Assembly (NCBI RefSeq): GCF_002902965.1
Contig: NZ_CP026106.1
Location: forward strand, 1,798,001 to 1,862,000
Length of the DNA stretch: 64,000 nucleotides
From: Paraburkholderia hospita
GTDB lineage: Bacteria; Pseudomonadota; Gammaproteobacteria; Burkholderiales; Burkholderiaceae
Direction: 5' to 3'
Part shown: piece after piece, positions 46,410 to 55,706 of the stretch
How positions within the stretch are numbered: position 1 is the stretch's first letter
How the letters are laid out: every line of letters begins with the position of its first letter
Program-made: the position numbers and the translations under genes
Notes under the pieces: generated by a model
The model's database searches: none
What the model saw: only the letters and a program-made list of their open reading frames with translations
What the model was told of the DNA's origin: nothing

Positions 46410-46412
46410 ACG

Positions 46413-47717
46413 ATGCCCGCGTGCCCCGCTCTCTTCATCAGCGCGCCGGCGTCGGGCCAGGGCAAGACGACGGTCACGGCCGCGCTTGCGCGGCATCATC
46501 GGCGGATGGGGCGTGAGGTGCGCGTGTTCAAGACGGGCCCGGATTTTCTGGACCCGATGATTCTCGCGCGCGCGAGCGGCGCACCCGTTTTGTCGCTCGA
46601 CCTGTGGATGGTCGGCGAACGCGCGTGCCGTGCGTTGCTCGCGCAGGCCGCGCGCGAAGCGGATCTGATTCTGATCGAAGGCGTGATGGGTCTGTTCGAC
46701 GGCACGCCGAGCAGCGCCGACCTCGCGGCGAAGTTCAACGTGCCCGTTGCCGCCGTAATTTCTGCGAAGGCGATGGCGCAGACCTTCGGAGCGATCGCCT
46801 TCGGCCTCGCGCGCTTTCGTGACGACGTGCCGTTTCATGGCGTGTTCGCGAATCGCGTTGGCTCGGCGCGTCACGCGCAGATGCTCGAAGAAGTGTTGCC
46901 GCACGATCTGCCCATGCTCGGTCATCTGTCGAGCACCGATGCGATCGAATTGCCCGATCGTCATCTCGGTCTGCTGCAAGCCGCGGAGATCGACGACCTC
47001 GATGCGCGCCTCGATCGCGCGGCAGATGCGCTCGCGTCGACCGCGCTCGCGCAGTTGCCGCCTGCCGTCACGTTCGAAGACGAGGCCGACGCAGCGACGT
47101 TGCCGCGCCTGCTCGACAGCCTGCACATCACGATTGCGCGCGACGCCGCGTTTTCGTTCATCTATCCGGCGAACGTGCAACTGCTCGAAGCGCTCGGCGC
47201 GCGTCTCACATATTTCTCGCCGCTCGCAGATGAAGCCGTTCCCGACGATGCAAACGCGCTCTATCTGCCCGGCGGCTATCCCGAGTTGCACGCAAACGCG
47301 CTTGCGGCCAACGCGCGCGCTGCGGCATCGATTCGCGCGCATGCGACAGCCGACAAAACCATCGTCGCGGAATGCGGCGGCATGCTTTACCTGCTCGACA
47401 GCGTCACCGACACGCAAGGCGGCACCACGCCGATGCTCGGCCTGCTGCCCGGCAGCGCGGCCATGCAAACGCGCTTTACGGCGCTCGGCATGCAGCAGAT
47501 GGACGACGGCGTGCACGGCATGCTGACGGGCCACACGTTCCACTATTCGCGCGTGAGCACGCCGCTCGCCCCCGTCGGCCATGCGACGCGCGCCCAGTCC
47601 GACGCACCCGGCGAAGCGATCTATCGCCGGGGTTCGATCGTCGCCACTTACATGCACGGCTACTGGCCGTCCAATCCAGCCTTCGCGGCTGCCCTCTTCC
47701 ATGGCCGAGCCTTTTGA
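46413..47717 (+). CDS. cobB: cobyrinic/hydrogenobyrinic acid a,c-diamide synthase
   Basis: A 434-residue amidotransferase. The N-terminal P-loop ATPase domain (FISAPASGQGKTTVTAALAR, FKTGPDFLDPMIL, LIEGVMGLFDG) is followed by a class I glutaminase-like domain with the catalytic Cys in VAECGGMLYLLDS and a C-terminal His in TYMHGYW. It amidates the a and c acetate side chains. Four bases after cobO; its end overlaps bluB. Confidence 0.94.
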   Translation: MPACPALFISAPASGQGKTTVTAALARHHRRMGREVRVFKTGPDFLDPMILARASGAPVLSLDLWMVGERACRALLAQAAREADLILIEGVMGLFDGTPSSADLAAKFNVPVAAVISAKAMAQTFGAIAFGLARFRDDVPFHGVFANRVGSARHAQMLEEVLPHDLPMLGHLSSTDAIELPDRHLGLLQAAEIDDLDARLDRAADALASTALAQLPPAVTFEDEADAATLPRLLDSLHITIARDAAFSFIYPANVQLLEALGARLTYFSPLADEAVPDDANALYLPGGYPELHANALAANARAAASIRAHATADKTIVAECGGMLYLLDSVTDTQGGTTPMLGLLPGSAAMQTRFTALGMQQMDDGVHGMLTGHTFHYSRVSTPLAPVGHATRAQSDAPGEAIYRRGSIVATYMHGYWPSNPAFAAALFHGRAF

Positions 47718-48396
47718 CGACGCCGAGCGCGCCGCCGTTTACCGCGCGATCTACGAACGGCGCGACATGCGTCACTTCGTGCCCGCGCCCGTCGATCCCG
47801 CCGTGCTGGCGCGTCTCATCGACGCCGCGCATCACGCGCCGAGCGTCGGCTATATGCAGCCGTGGCGGATCGGGCGCATCACCGATCCCGCGCTGCGCAC
47901 GCAACTGCATGCCGCCGTCGACCGCGAAAGGCTGTTGACGGCGGACGCGCTCGGCAAGCGGCGCGACGAGTTCATGAAGCTCAAGGTGGAAGGCATGCTC
48001 GAGTGCGGCGAGCTGCTGGTGATGGCGCTGATGGACGGCCGCGAGAAACACGTCTTCGGACGGCGCACACTGCCGGAGATGGATCTCGCGTCGGTTGCGT
48101 GCGCGATCCAGAACATGTGGCTCGCCGCGCGCGCGGAAGGTCTCGGCATGGGCTGGGTGTCGCTGTTCGATGCCGACGAAGTGCGCGCGATGCTCGGCAT
48201 GCCGCCAGGCGCGCGGCCCGTCGCGCTGCTGTGCCTCGGGCATGTGGAGCGGTTCTATCCCGAGCCGATGCTCGAATCGGAAGGCTGGGCGACGCGCAAG
48301 CCGCTCAGCGCGTGCGTGTTCGAAAACACGTGGCCCGACGAACTGTCCGCCTGCAAGGAGGCGCAACCGGAAGGCGGCGCAAGCCAGATGGTCTAG
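47701..48396 (+). CDS. bluB: 5,6-dimethylbenzimidazole synthase
   Basis: A 231-residue flavin-destroying nitroreductase-fold enzyme. I start at MAEPFDDAER, inside the last codons of cobB; the longer frame is cobB out of phase. Family features are YRAIYERRDMRHFVP, HAPSVGYMQPWRI and GLGMGWVSLFD. It converts FMNH2 with O2 into the lower ligand of B12, consistent with an oxygen-using lifestyle. Last gene of the unit. Confidence 0.93.
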   Translation: MAEPFDDAERAAVYRAIYERRDMRHFVPAPVDPAVLARLIDAAHHAPSVGYMQPWRIGRITDPALRTQLHAAVDRERLLTADALGKRRDEFMKLKVEGMLECGELLVMALMDGREKHVFGRRTLPEMDLASVACAIQNMWLAARAEGLGMGWVSLFDADEVRAMLGMPPGARPVALLCLGHVERFYPEPMLESEGWATRKPLSACVFENTWPDELSACKEAQPEGGASQMV

Positions 48397-48407
48397 CGCG
48401 CCATCAA

Positions 48408-48448
48408 TGCCGTTTTAAACGGCAGTTTCGACGCCTTCTCAGGCGTCG
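48408..48448. terminator. two adjacent hairpins between convergent bluB and response-regulator genes
   Basis: TGCCGTTT/AAACGGCA (48408-48424) is followed by GTTT on the plus strand. CGACGCCT/AGGCGTCG (48429-48448) includes the stop codon of the minus-strand regulator. Together they probably end both transcripts. Confidence 0.55.
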
Positions 48449-49125
48449 CCCTTCTCGATCCGTTCAAGCCGGTAGCCATAGCCGTAAATCGGCATCAGAC
48501 GATAACCGTTCTCGGGCCGCAGACCGAGCTTCGAGCGCAGCATCGACACGTGCGTGTCCATCGTGCGCGACGGAATCGCGGCAGCCTGCTTCCAGATCGC
48601 GTCGAGGATATGCGAGCGCGACAGCGGCCGGCTCAGATGCTTGAACAGCAGCAGCGCGAGTTCGAACTCCTTGTGCGTCAGCGTGACGGCATTGCCGCGC
48701 ACATGCACGCGCTTCGCACCCGGCTCGAATTCATACTCGCCGAACACTTCCTTCTCGGCCATGGGCTCGCGATGAAACGCGCCGCGCAACAGCACTCCGA
48801 CACGCGCCAGCAGCGCCGCTGCGCTCACCGGCTTGACGAGATGATCGTCGGCGTCGATGTCGCGATGCGCGGCATCGCTTGCGCGGGTCATGAACAGCAC
48901 GGGCAGACGCTCCGTGAGATTCTGACGGATCCAGCGCAGCACCTCGTCACCCGACAATCCCGGCGTGTGGCGATCCAGCACGAGCAGATCGAATGGCTGG
49001 CTGCGCAACTGTCCGACGAGTGCCCGGCCGTCATCGAATGCATGACATGTGTGTCCCGCCGCCGACAAGATTCTGCACACAAAGTCGGCTTGCGCCTGAG
49101 TCTCCTCCAGAACTGCAATTCTCAT
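48439..49125 (-). CDS. orphan OmpR/PhoB-type response regulator
   Basis: A 228-residue protein; start at MRIAVLEETQAQ. Receiver domain at residues 1-118 with phospho-acceptor Asp in LLVLDRHTPG, conserved Thr in LFMTRA and Lys in HLVKP. The usual acidic pair reads EE, and the alpha4 region is shortened. Winged-helix DNA-binding domain at about 135-225 (LTHKEFELALLLF, TMDTHVSMLRSKLG, GYGYRL). No histidine kinase gene is adjacent. Convergent with bluB. The target is unknown; nothing ties it to B12 control except position. Confidence 0.88.
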   Translation of the reverse strand: MRIAVLEETQAQADFVCRILSAAGHTCHAFDDGRALVGQLRSQPFDLLVLDRHTPGLSGDEVLRWIRQNLTERLPVLFMTRASDAAHRDIDADDHLVKPVSAAALLARVGVLLRGAFHREPMAEKEVFGEYEFEPGAKRVHVRGNAVTLTHKEFELALLLFKHLSRPLSRSHILDAIWKQAAAIPSRTMDTHVSMLRSKLGLRPENGYRLMPIYGYGYRLERIEKGDA

Positions 49126-49968
49126 AAAACCCCGCAACGCTAATTCGTTGTTTCCGTCCGACCGGGTAATCGTCGATGAAGGGATGACGACTCGCGAATA
49201 TGAAATTTCAAATCCACATACGCTTTGTTCTTCAAGCCCTACACCGAATGCCGGCAAATTGCTTCAGATTGCCAGACAACACCTCGATAGCCCGATATTG
49301 CTTTAATGCCTGCGCGCCTCATTGCGACAATGGAACAGCCACAATTAAACAGGCGCACAATCCACTTCTTTTGACCGCGCAGTACAAGCGGATTTTTTTC
49401 TTGCATTTTGCTGCCCGCATCGCCCGCCGGGCGGTATTGAGCGCCACGCTGCAAGAGCATGACGCCACGCGCCTGCGGGACGTGCCCGGCACTTCTTTTT
49501 GCGGCTGGAAATGACTGGCGTACGACTGAAAGCTGATCGACAGATCATGCTGCCGATACACGAGGCGCTACAACACAAACACCCGATTTGTGTGTCCTAT
49601 TCCACACATTGGAATAAAAGTTCGTGCCAGTATTCGTGCGATTTAACAATTCAAGCGTCGCCGCTGACGCATTCGATTTAAATCGGGGTGAAGATTATTA
49701 GAACGAATTGAATCAGTCAATTAATCTTGCCATTTTTATGTGGCAACGCAGGCATTTCGTTAAATCGGCCCGATGATACCGATAACGGACTTATCGGTGC
49801 CATATGCGCTATAGGCTGTCAAAGGCACTGCACTCAATTCGGTTAGCGGCTTTTGCCGCACTGCACTTTAGGGTTGCGAGCAATCTCGCGAGCGCCGCAC
49901 TTCGGACGGAGCGGCCTTGCATCGCCCTGCGTCATCAATGGCGGGCGACGCAAGTCTTTAACGCGCGA
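49126..49968. other. gene-free AT-rich stretch with several inverted repeats
   Basis: I find no supportable gene here. Base composition is clearly lower in GC than the flanks, above all at 49540-49800. Inverted repeats include ACACAAA-N7-TTTGTGT (49572-49592), TATTCC-N7-GGAATA (49597-49615), the palindrome CGATTTAAATCG (49674-49685) and ACCGATAA-N5-TTATCGGT (49778-49798). It may hold the promoter of the minus-strand response regulator, a small RNA, or old acquired DNA. Confidence 0.5.
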
Positions 49969-50763
49969 TTAGACGACTTCCTCATTTGTATCGTCCGCAG
50001 CGGGCGACGCGCAGATCACGTCGACACCGGCGCCCGCCAGCACCCTGGACAGTCCCGCTGCCGGCGCCGCATCCGTGACCAGGGTGTCGAGACCATCCGC
50101 GCCGAACACATGCACCAGCGCGCTATGGCCGAACTTCGTGTGATCGGCGGCGACGATGCGGCGCTCGGCTTGCGAGAATGCCGCGCGCGCGAGCGCGGCG
50201 TCGGCGGGCTGGGCGTCCATGAAGCGCCCTTTCGCGTCGATGGCCGTCACCGACACGATCGCGTGGCGCACATGGAATTGCCGGAAGAACGCGAGCGCGC
50301 TTTCGCCGACGGCGGAAGCATCGTCCGCGCGCAACTCACCGCCCGCCATCAGCACGCGGTTCTCATTGCGCGGCGCGAGCAGCCGCGCGACCTCGGCCGA
50401 ATTGGTCACGACCGTGAGACGCGCATGCGACTCGAGCGCCTGCGCGATATGCACGCAGGTCGTGCCGCCGTCGAGCATCAGCGAATCGCCATCGCCGATC
50501 AGTTGCGCGACGCGCGCTGCGATCGCGCGCTTCGCGTCGCGCTGTTCCACCATGCGACGCCTGAACGGCGGTTCGTCCAGTTGCGCAGGCAGCATGATGC
50601 CGCCATGCACCTTGACGAGCAGTCCCTCGGCCACGAGCGGCTTGAGATCGCGCCGGATCGTTTCGTCGGATACCGCGAAGGTGTTGGCCAGATCGGTGAT
50701 CGTGCAGGTCTGTTGCGCGCGGACGAGCCGCAGGATCTCGTTCTGTCGGTGAGTGGCGAACAT
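49969..50763 (-). CDS. DeoR/GlpR-family transcriptional regulator
   Basis: A 264-residue protein. N-terminal winged helix (RQNEILRLVRAQQTCTITDL, then FAVSDETIRRDLKPLVAEGL, the DeoR signature) and a C-terminal sugar-phosphate-isomerase-like effector domain with SLMLDGGTTC. The family usually senses phosphorylated sugars or related metabolites and represses neighbouring catabolic genes. It is divergent from the FAD/GcvT dehydrogenase gene, and the 211-bp gap holds repeated TTCCAC elements, a likely binding region. Confidence 0.9.
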   Translation of the reverse strand: MFATHRQNEILRLVRAQQTCTITDLANTFAVSDETIRRDLKPLVAEGLLVKVHGGIMLPAQLDEPPFRRRMVEQRDAKRAIAARVAQLIGDGDSLMLDGGTTCVHIAQALESHARLTVVTNSAEVARLLAPRNENRVLMAGGELRADDASAVGESALAFFRQFHVRHAIVSVTAIDAKGRFMDAQPADAALARAAFSQAERRIVAADHTKFGHSALVHVFGADGLDTLVTDAAPAAGLSRVLAGAGVDVICASPAADDTNEEVV

Positions 50764-50924
50764 CGTTGGCGGGATCTGGAAATTGGCGCCAGTCTAGCAA
50801 ACCTGTCCGCCCGGCTCCAATACGAATCCATGCAATTCCACATTCATCCTCACCGCCCGCGACCGCATAGTTGTCGGGCAACGTTGCATTTCGGGGATTT
50901 TTGCGGCAAAGTACGCAGCAGCTA

Positions 50925-50960
50925 ATTCCCACATACTTCCACTCATTTCCACACTCTTCC
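50925..50960. promoter_or_regulatory. direct-repeat cluster, candidate DeoR-type operator
   Basis: Four near-copies of TTCC(C)ACT/A occur in phase-like spacing (ATTCCCACAT, CTTCCACT, TTTCCACACT, CTTCC), with another ATTCCACATT at about 50835. Direct repeats in the divergent gap next to a DeoR regulator are typical of this family's sites. Confidence 0.4.
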
Positions 50961-50974
50961 GCGAGCCTCCCCTC

Positions 50975-53458
50975 ATGTCAACCCACCTTCCGACGCAGGC
51001 GCGCGTCGTCATCATCGGCGGCGGCATCATCGGATGCTCGGTCGCGTATCACCTCACGAAGCTCGGATGGACGGATGTCGTGCTGCTCGAACAGGGCCAG
51101 TTGTCATGCGGCACGACATGGCACGCGGCCGGTCTCGTCGGCCAGTTGCGCGCGCAGGAGAGCATGACGAAGCTGATCCGCTACTCGACGGCGCTCTACG
51201 CCGAACTCGAAGCCGACACGGGTCTGGCGACGGGCTGGAAGCAATGCGGCTCGCTGTCGGTCGCGCGCACGGCCGAACGCATGACGCAACTCAAGCGTAC
51301 GGCGGCCGTCGCGCGCGCCTATGGCGTGAGCTGCGAGGTGATCGGCGCGAAGGAAGCCGGCGAACTATGGCCGCCCATGCGCACCGACGACCTGCACGGC
51401 GCAGTCTGGTTGCCCGGCGACGGCAAAGCGAATCCGACCGATCTGACGCAGGCGCTCGCGCGCGGCGCACGTCGGCGTGGCGCGCGCATCGTCGAGAACA
51501 CGCGTGTTACTGCGATCCACACGCGGGCTGTATCGAAGGGCCGCGAAGCGAGCGGCGTCGCATGGCGCGACAAGGAAGGCAACGAAGGCACGATCAATGC
51601 ACAGGTCGTCGTCAATTGCACGGGGCAATGGGCAAAGCACGTCGGCCGTCTGTGCGGCGTCACGGTGCCGCTGCATTCGGCCGAGCACTACTACATCGTC
51701 ACGGAGCGTATTGCGGGCGTGCATCCCGACCTGCCCGTGATGCGCGACCCGGACGGCTACATCTATTTCAAGGAAGAAGTGGGCGGGCTCGTGATGGGCG
51801 GCTTCGAACCAGACGCTAAACCGTGGGGCATGAACGGCATTCCCGAGAACTTCGAGTTCCAGTTGCTGCCCGACGACTGGGATCAATTCCAGATCCCGAT
51901 GGAGAACGCGCTACAACGCGTGCCCGCGCTGGAAACGGCGCAGGTGCGCCAGTTCTACAACGGCCCCGAGTCGTTCACGCCCGACAACAACTTCATGCTG
52001 GGCGAAGCGCCCGAGCTGCGCAACTTCTATATCGGCGCGGGCTTCAACTCGATGGGCATTGCATCGGCGGGCGGCGCGGGCATGGCGCTCGCCGAGTGGA
52101 TCGTCGCGGGCGAACCGACGATGGACCTGTGGCCTGTGGACATTCGCCGCTTCGCGCGCTTCAACGGCAACGATACCTGGCTGCACGACCGCGTGAAGGA
52201 AACGCTCGGCCTGCACTACGCGATGCCCTGGCCGAACCGCGAACTCGATAGCGCGCGGCCCTTCCGCCGCTCGCCGCTCTATGCGCTGCTGCGCGACGAA
52301 GGCGCGTGTTTCGGCAGCAAGATGGGTTGGGAGCGTCCGAATTTCTTCGCGCCTTCGTTAGAAGAGGCACGCATCGAGTATGCGTTCGGCCAGCAGGACT
52401 GGCTCCCGTGGAGTGGAGAAGAACATCGCGCGTGCCGCGAAGGCGTCGCACTGTTCGATATGACGTCGTTCTCCAAATTTCTCGTCAAGGGACGCGACGC
52501 GCAAGCCGTACTGCAACGGATCGTCGCGAACGATGTCGCGGTGCCCGTTGGCACAGCCGTCTATACGGGCATGCTGAACGAGCGCGGCGGCTACGAGTCG
52601 GACTTCACGCTCACACGCGTCGCGGACGATCAATACCTGCTCGTCACGGGCTCCGCGCAAACCACGCGCGATTTCGACACCCTCGACAAGCGCATTCCGC
52701 ACGACAGCCATTGCATGCTCGTCGACGTGACGAGCCAGTACGCGGTGCTCGCCGTGATGGGGCCGCGTGCTCGCGATCTGCTCGCGAGCGTGTCGAAGAC
52801 CGACTGGAGCAACGAGGGCTTTGCGTTCGGACAGAGCCGCGAAGTGGATATCGGCTACGCAACGGTGCGCGCGACGCGCATCTCGTATGTCGGCGAACTG
52901 GGCTGGGAACTGTATGTGCCCGTCGAGTTCGCAGTCGGCGTCTACGAAACGCTGCATGCGGCGGGCAAGCATTTTGGCCTTAAAAACGCGGGATATTACG
53001 CGCTCGAGTCGCTGCGGATCGAAAAAGGTTATCGCGCGTGGGGACGCGAGCTGTCGCCGGATACCAATCCGTTCGAAGCGGGCCTCGCGTTCGCGTGCAA
53101 GCTCGACAAGGACATGCCGTTCATCGGCCGCGATGCACTTGTGAGGCTACGCGACGTGCCGCTGCAACGACGCCTCGTCGTGTTCACCGCCGATGGCGCG
53201 AGCGATCGCATGCTATGGGGCGGCGAAGCAATCCTGCGCGATGGCAAGGCGGTCGGCTTCGTGAGTTCGGCGGCGTTCGGGCATACGCTCGGCTGTCCCG
53301 TCGCAATGGGCTATGTGAAGCGCGACGACGGCGCCGCGCTCAACCAGGCCTGGCTCACGAGTGGCCGCTATCAGATCGACGTCGCCGGCGATCTGCTGCC
53401 CGCGACGCTACATCTGAAAGCGCCCTACGATCCCGCTTCTGCTCGTATCAAAAGCTGA
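50975..53458 (+). CDS. FAD-dependent oxidoreductase with GcvT domain (dimethylglycine/sarcosine dehydrogenase type)
   Basis: An 827-residue two-part enzyme. Residues 1-380 are a DAO-type FAD domain (VVIIGGGIIGCSVAYHLTKL). CGTTWHAAGLVG near residue 48 contains the His used for covalent FAD attachment in this family. Residues about 430-820 are the folate-binding GcvT domain with its C-terminal barrel (GELGWELYVP, LRIEKGYRAWGREL). Such enzymes oxidatively demethylate N-methylglycines and pass the one-carbon unit to tetrahydrofolate. The exact substrate is open. It is probably controlled by the divergent DeoR regulator. Confidence 0.87.
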   Translation: MSTHLPTQARVVIIGGGIIGCSVAYHLTKLGWTDVVLLEQGQLSCGTTWHAAGLVGQLRAQESMTKLIRYSTALYAELEADTGLATGWKQCGSLSVARTAERMTQLKRTAAVARAYGVSCEVIGAKEAGELWPPMRTDDLHGAVWLPGDGKANPTDLTQALARGARRRGARIVENTRVTAIHTRAVSKGREASGVAWRDKEGNEGTINAQVVVNCTGQWAKHVGRLCGVTVPLHSAEHYYIVTERIAGVHPDLPVMRDPDGYIYFKEEVGGLVMGGFEPDAKPWGMNGIPENFEFQLLPDDWDQFQIPMENALQRVPALETAQVRQFYNGPESFTPDNNFMLGEAPELRNFYIGAGFNSMGIASAGGAGMALAEWIVAGEPTMDLWPVDIRRFARFNGNDTWLHDRVKETLGLHYAMPWPNRELDSARPFRRSPLYALLRDEGACFGSKMGWERPNFFAPSLEEARIEYAFGQQDWLPWSGEEHRACREGVALFDMTSFSKFLVKGRDAQAVLQRIVANDVAVPVGTAVYTGMLNERGGYESDFTLTRVADDQYLLVTGSAQTTRDFDTLDKRIPHDSHCMLVDVTSQYAVLAVMGPRARDLLASVSKTDWSNEGFAFGQSREVDIGYATVRATRISYVGELGWELYVPVEFAVGVYETLHAAGKHFGLKNAGYYALESLRIEKGYRAWGRELSPDTNPFEAGLAFACKLDKDMPFIGRDALVRLRDVPLQRRLVVFTADGASDRMLWGGEAILRDGKAVGFVSSAAFGHTLGCPVAMGYVKRDDGAALNQAWLTSGRYQIDVAGDLLPATLHLKAPYDPASARIKS

Positions 53459-53475
53459 CGCACACAACGCGCACG

Positions 53476-54363
53476 TTAGCGCGTAACGATCAGCCGCAGA
53501 GCATCGCTGCGCGCGATATCGCGTGGCGTCACGCCGAGCAGCCGCTTCATCCAGTGCGCCATGTGGCTCTGATGCGAAAAGCCGGCTTCGAGCGCGACCT
53601 GGCTCGCGCTCAGCCGGCCCTGCAGCAACAACACCTTTGCGCGTTCGACGCGCCGCTGCACGACATGCCGATGCACAGGCACGCCCATCGTCTCGCGAAA
53701 CAGCACCTTGAAATGCGGCACGCTCAGCTCGACGAGCGCGGCCAGTTCGCTCAGCGTCAGGCGTTCGTCGAGATGCGCCTCGATATAGTCGATCACGCGC
53801 GCCGCCGCGCGCGGCGACAGCGTGCGTCTTTTGTCGTCGTATGAAATCGAAGCGCCCGCGAGCCGTACGATCATCGCGGTGCACAGGCTTTCGGCGTAGA
53901 GCGGATCGGATGCGTCCTCGGCTTCGAGTTCCGCGCGCATCGCCCACGCCAGATGTTGAAAACGCGCGTCGCGCAACTGGAACTGCGGGCGGATCTGCGC
54001 ATCGGTGGCGCGCAGGCCGAGCTGATCGAAGGTATTGCGCACGAAATCTTCGGCGAACCAGATGCGCAGGATCGTGCAGCTGTCATCGTCGGACCATTCG
54101 CCGTCGAGGCCCGCCGGAATCACGTCGGCATCGCCGTGCGCCTGGATGCGCGCCGCGCGCTGGCCATTGCATCGGCAGACCGCTCGCACGGGCGCGCCGA
54201 CATGCACGCCGACACGATGATGCTCGATCGCCGGAATGCGATGCGCGCCCGCCGCGATCCCGAGCATTTCCGCGCCAAAACCCGACCAGCCGAGCGACGC
54301 GCTCGACAGCAGGCTCGCGCGCCCGCCGGAGTGCGGCACCAACGCAGGGTGGACAGCATTCAT
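53476..54363 (-). CDS. AraC-family transcriptional regulator
   Basis: A 295-residue protein with start MNAVHPALVPHSGG (GAGG eight bases upstream). The N-terminal part is cupin-like without strong motifs. The C-terminal double helix-turn-helix spans about residues 190-290 (LTLSELAALVELSVPHFKVL, then QVALEAGFSHQSHMAHWMKR and LGVTPRD). It is convergent with the dehydrogenase gene and divergent from the NmrA-like gene, which is its most likely target. Confidence 0.87.
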   Translation of the reverse strand: MNAVHPALVPHSGGRASLLSSASLGWSGFGAEMLGIAAGAHRIPAIEHHRVGVHVGAPVRAVCRCNGQRAARIQAHGDADVIPAGLDGEWSDDDSCTILRIWFAEDFVRNTFDQLGLRATDAQIRPQFQLRDARFQHLAWAMRAELEAEDASDPLYAESLCTAMIVRLAGASISYDDKRRTLSPRAAARVIDYIEAHLDERLTLSELAALVELSVPHFKVLFRETMGVPVHRHVVQRRVERAKVLLLQGRLSASQVALEAGFSHQSHMAHWMKRLLGVTPRDIARSDALRLIVTR

Positions 54364-54556
54364 CGCTTGCACCTCGTTCCATCGTCTGATTGCCGCATTG
54401 TGCTGCGTTTTGCGCTTGCGTGCTGGCCTTTGCTCCGAGGCACGGCTTGCCACGCGCAGATCGTCATCCGGATCTGCTGCCCGTCATCCTTCCATGCGCG
54501 TTTCCGGATGCGCCGCCGCGTACGCTTGATTCCCATGAAACCAGTGGAGATAGACG

Positions 54557-55438
54557 ATGTATGTGATTTTTGGCGCAACGGGCAAGGTAGGACGTTCGGC
54601 AGCGGCGGCGCTCAGACATGAAGGGCACGCCGTGCGCGCCGTCGTGCGAAGCCCGGCGCAGCAGGAAACGCTGACGCGCATCGGCTGCGAAGTCGTGATC
54701 GGCGATCTCAACGACGAAGCATCGATTCACCGCGCGCTCGACGGCGCTCACGCCGTGCAGATGCTGTGTCCATTGCCGCATCGAGACCCGGACCCCGCAG
54801 ACGCGATGCGTCGCATGATCGATACGGCCGCGCGTGCGCTGCGCGCGCATGCGCATCTGCATGTCGTCGCGCTGTCGGACTATGGCGCAGAACTCGATGC
54901 AGACACAGGTATCACGATGCTGTTTCATCATCTCGAAGCGGCGTTCAGAGAGGCTGCGCCGCGCCTCACGCTGCTGCGTTCGGCGGAACACGTGCAGAAC
55001 TGGGCGCGCGTGGTGCCTGTCGCGCTCGCAACGGGCCGGCTGCCGAGTCTGCATCACCCTCTCGACAGGTCGTTTCCGACGGTGTCCGCGCATGACGTCG
55101 GCATCGTTGCCGCGCGCTTGCTGATCGACGGGTTCGATGAAGCGGGCGTTCGAATCGTGAGCGTGGAAGGTCCGCGCCGTTACGACGCAAACGATGTAGC
55201 ACGCGCGCTCGGCGACACAAGCGGACGCGATATCGTTGCGCACGCGCTGCCGCGCGACGAATGGACGGCGACGCTGCTGCGCGCGGGCCTCAACGCGAAT
55301 CACGCGAAGCTGATCACCGATCTGTACGACGCGCAGAACACGGGGCGAATCGATGTCGAAGCGGGTACCGGGCGGCGCTTCGGCACGACTGAATTACGCG
55401 ACGTTATTGCGGCGCTCGTGTCGACGATCAACGCGTGA
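54557..55438 (+). CDS. NmrA-like NAD(P)-binding protein
   Basis: A 293-residue atypical short-chain dehydrogenase. MYVIFGATGKVGRSAAAALR gives the glycine-rich dinucleotide loop, and VVIGDLNDEASIHRALDGAH matches the NmrA/TMR family. There is no YxxxK catalytic pair, so it may act as a redox sensor or an isoflavone-reductase-like enzyme. It is probably co-transcribed with the 57-residue gene 13 bases downstream. Confidence 0.82.
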   Translation: MYVIFGATGKVGRSAAAALRHEGHAVRAVVRSPAQQETLTRIGCEVVIGDLNDEASIHRALDGAHAVQMLCPLPHRDPDPADAMRRMIDTAARALRAHAHLHVVALSDYGAELDADTGITMLFHHLEAAFREAAPRLTLLRSAEHVQNWARVVPVALATGRLPSLHHPLDRSFPTVSAHDVGIVAARLLIDGFDEAGVRIVSVEGPRRYDANDVARALGDTSGRDIVAHALPRDEWTATLLRAGLNANHAKLITDLYDAQNTGRIDVEAGTGRRFGTTELRDVIAALVSTINA

Positions 55439-55451
55439 CGGGAGGCATCGC

Positions 55452-55625
55452 ATGCAGTGCTGCCCTTTGATACGCACGATCGGGCATCGTCACGCGCGCC
55501 CTCCAGACCCGACGAGGACGCTATACAGGCTCGCGACAACACTCGCCGCGCGACTCGGCTGGCATCGACTGGAGCGACTGCTGAGCTCGATCCCCGACAG
55601 CAACGACGACTTCATGATCTTCTGA
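55452..55625 (+). CDS. 57-residue basic small protein
   Basis: The start at 55452 has a near-perfect ribosome site, GGGAGG, six bases upstream. A longer frame from 55353 would overlap the NmrA-like gene and lacks such a site. The sequence begins MQCCPLIRTIGHRHARPPDP, then a helix (TRTLYRLATTLAARLGWHRL) and an acidic end (SIPDSNDDFMIF). Helix-forming and amphipathic; no known family. A perfect 11-bp hairpin follows. Confidence 0.5.
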   Translation: MQCCPLIRTIGHRHARPPDPTRTLYRLATTLAARLGWHRLERLLSSIPDSNDDFMIF

Positions 55626-55637
55626 CTCCGTAAAGCA

Positions 55638-55665
55638 AATGGCCTCGCTGTTTCGCGAGGCCATT
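55638..55665 (+). terminator. hairpin after the 57-residue gene
   Basis: Perfect arms AATGGCCTCGC / GCGAGGCCATT around loop TGTTTC. No T run follows, so termination on either strand is plausible but not strong. It also lies just beyond the ribA stop on the other strand. Confidence 0.45.
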
Positions 55666-55706
55666 GCACGTTGCTCACCGTGCTCAGCGAGTCCGGGCGA
55701 CACACG

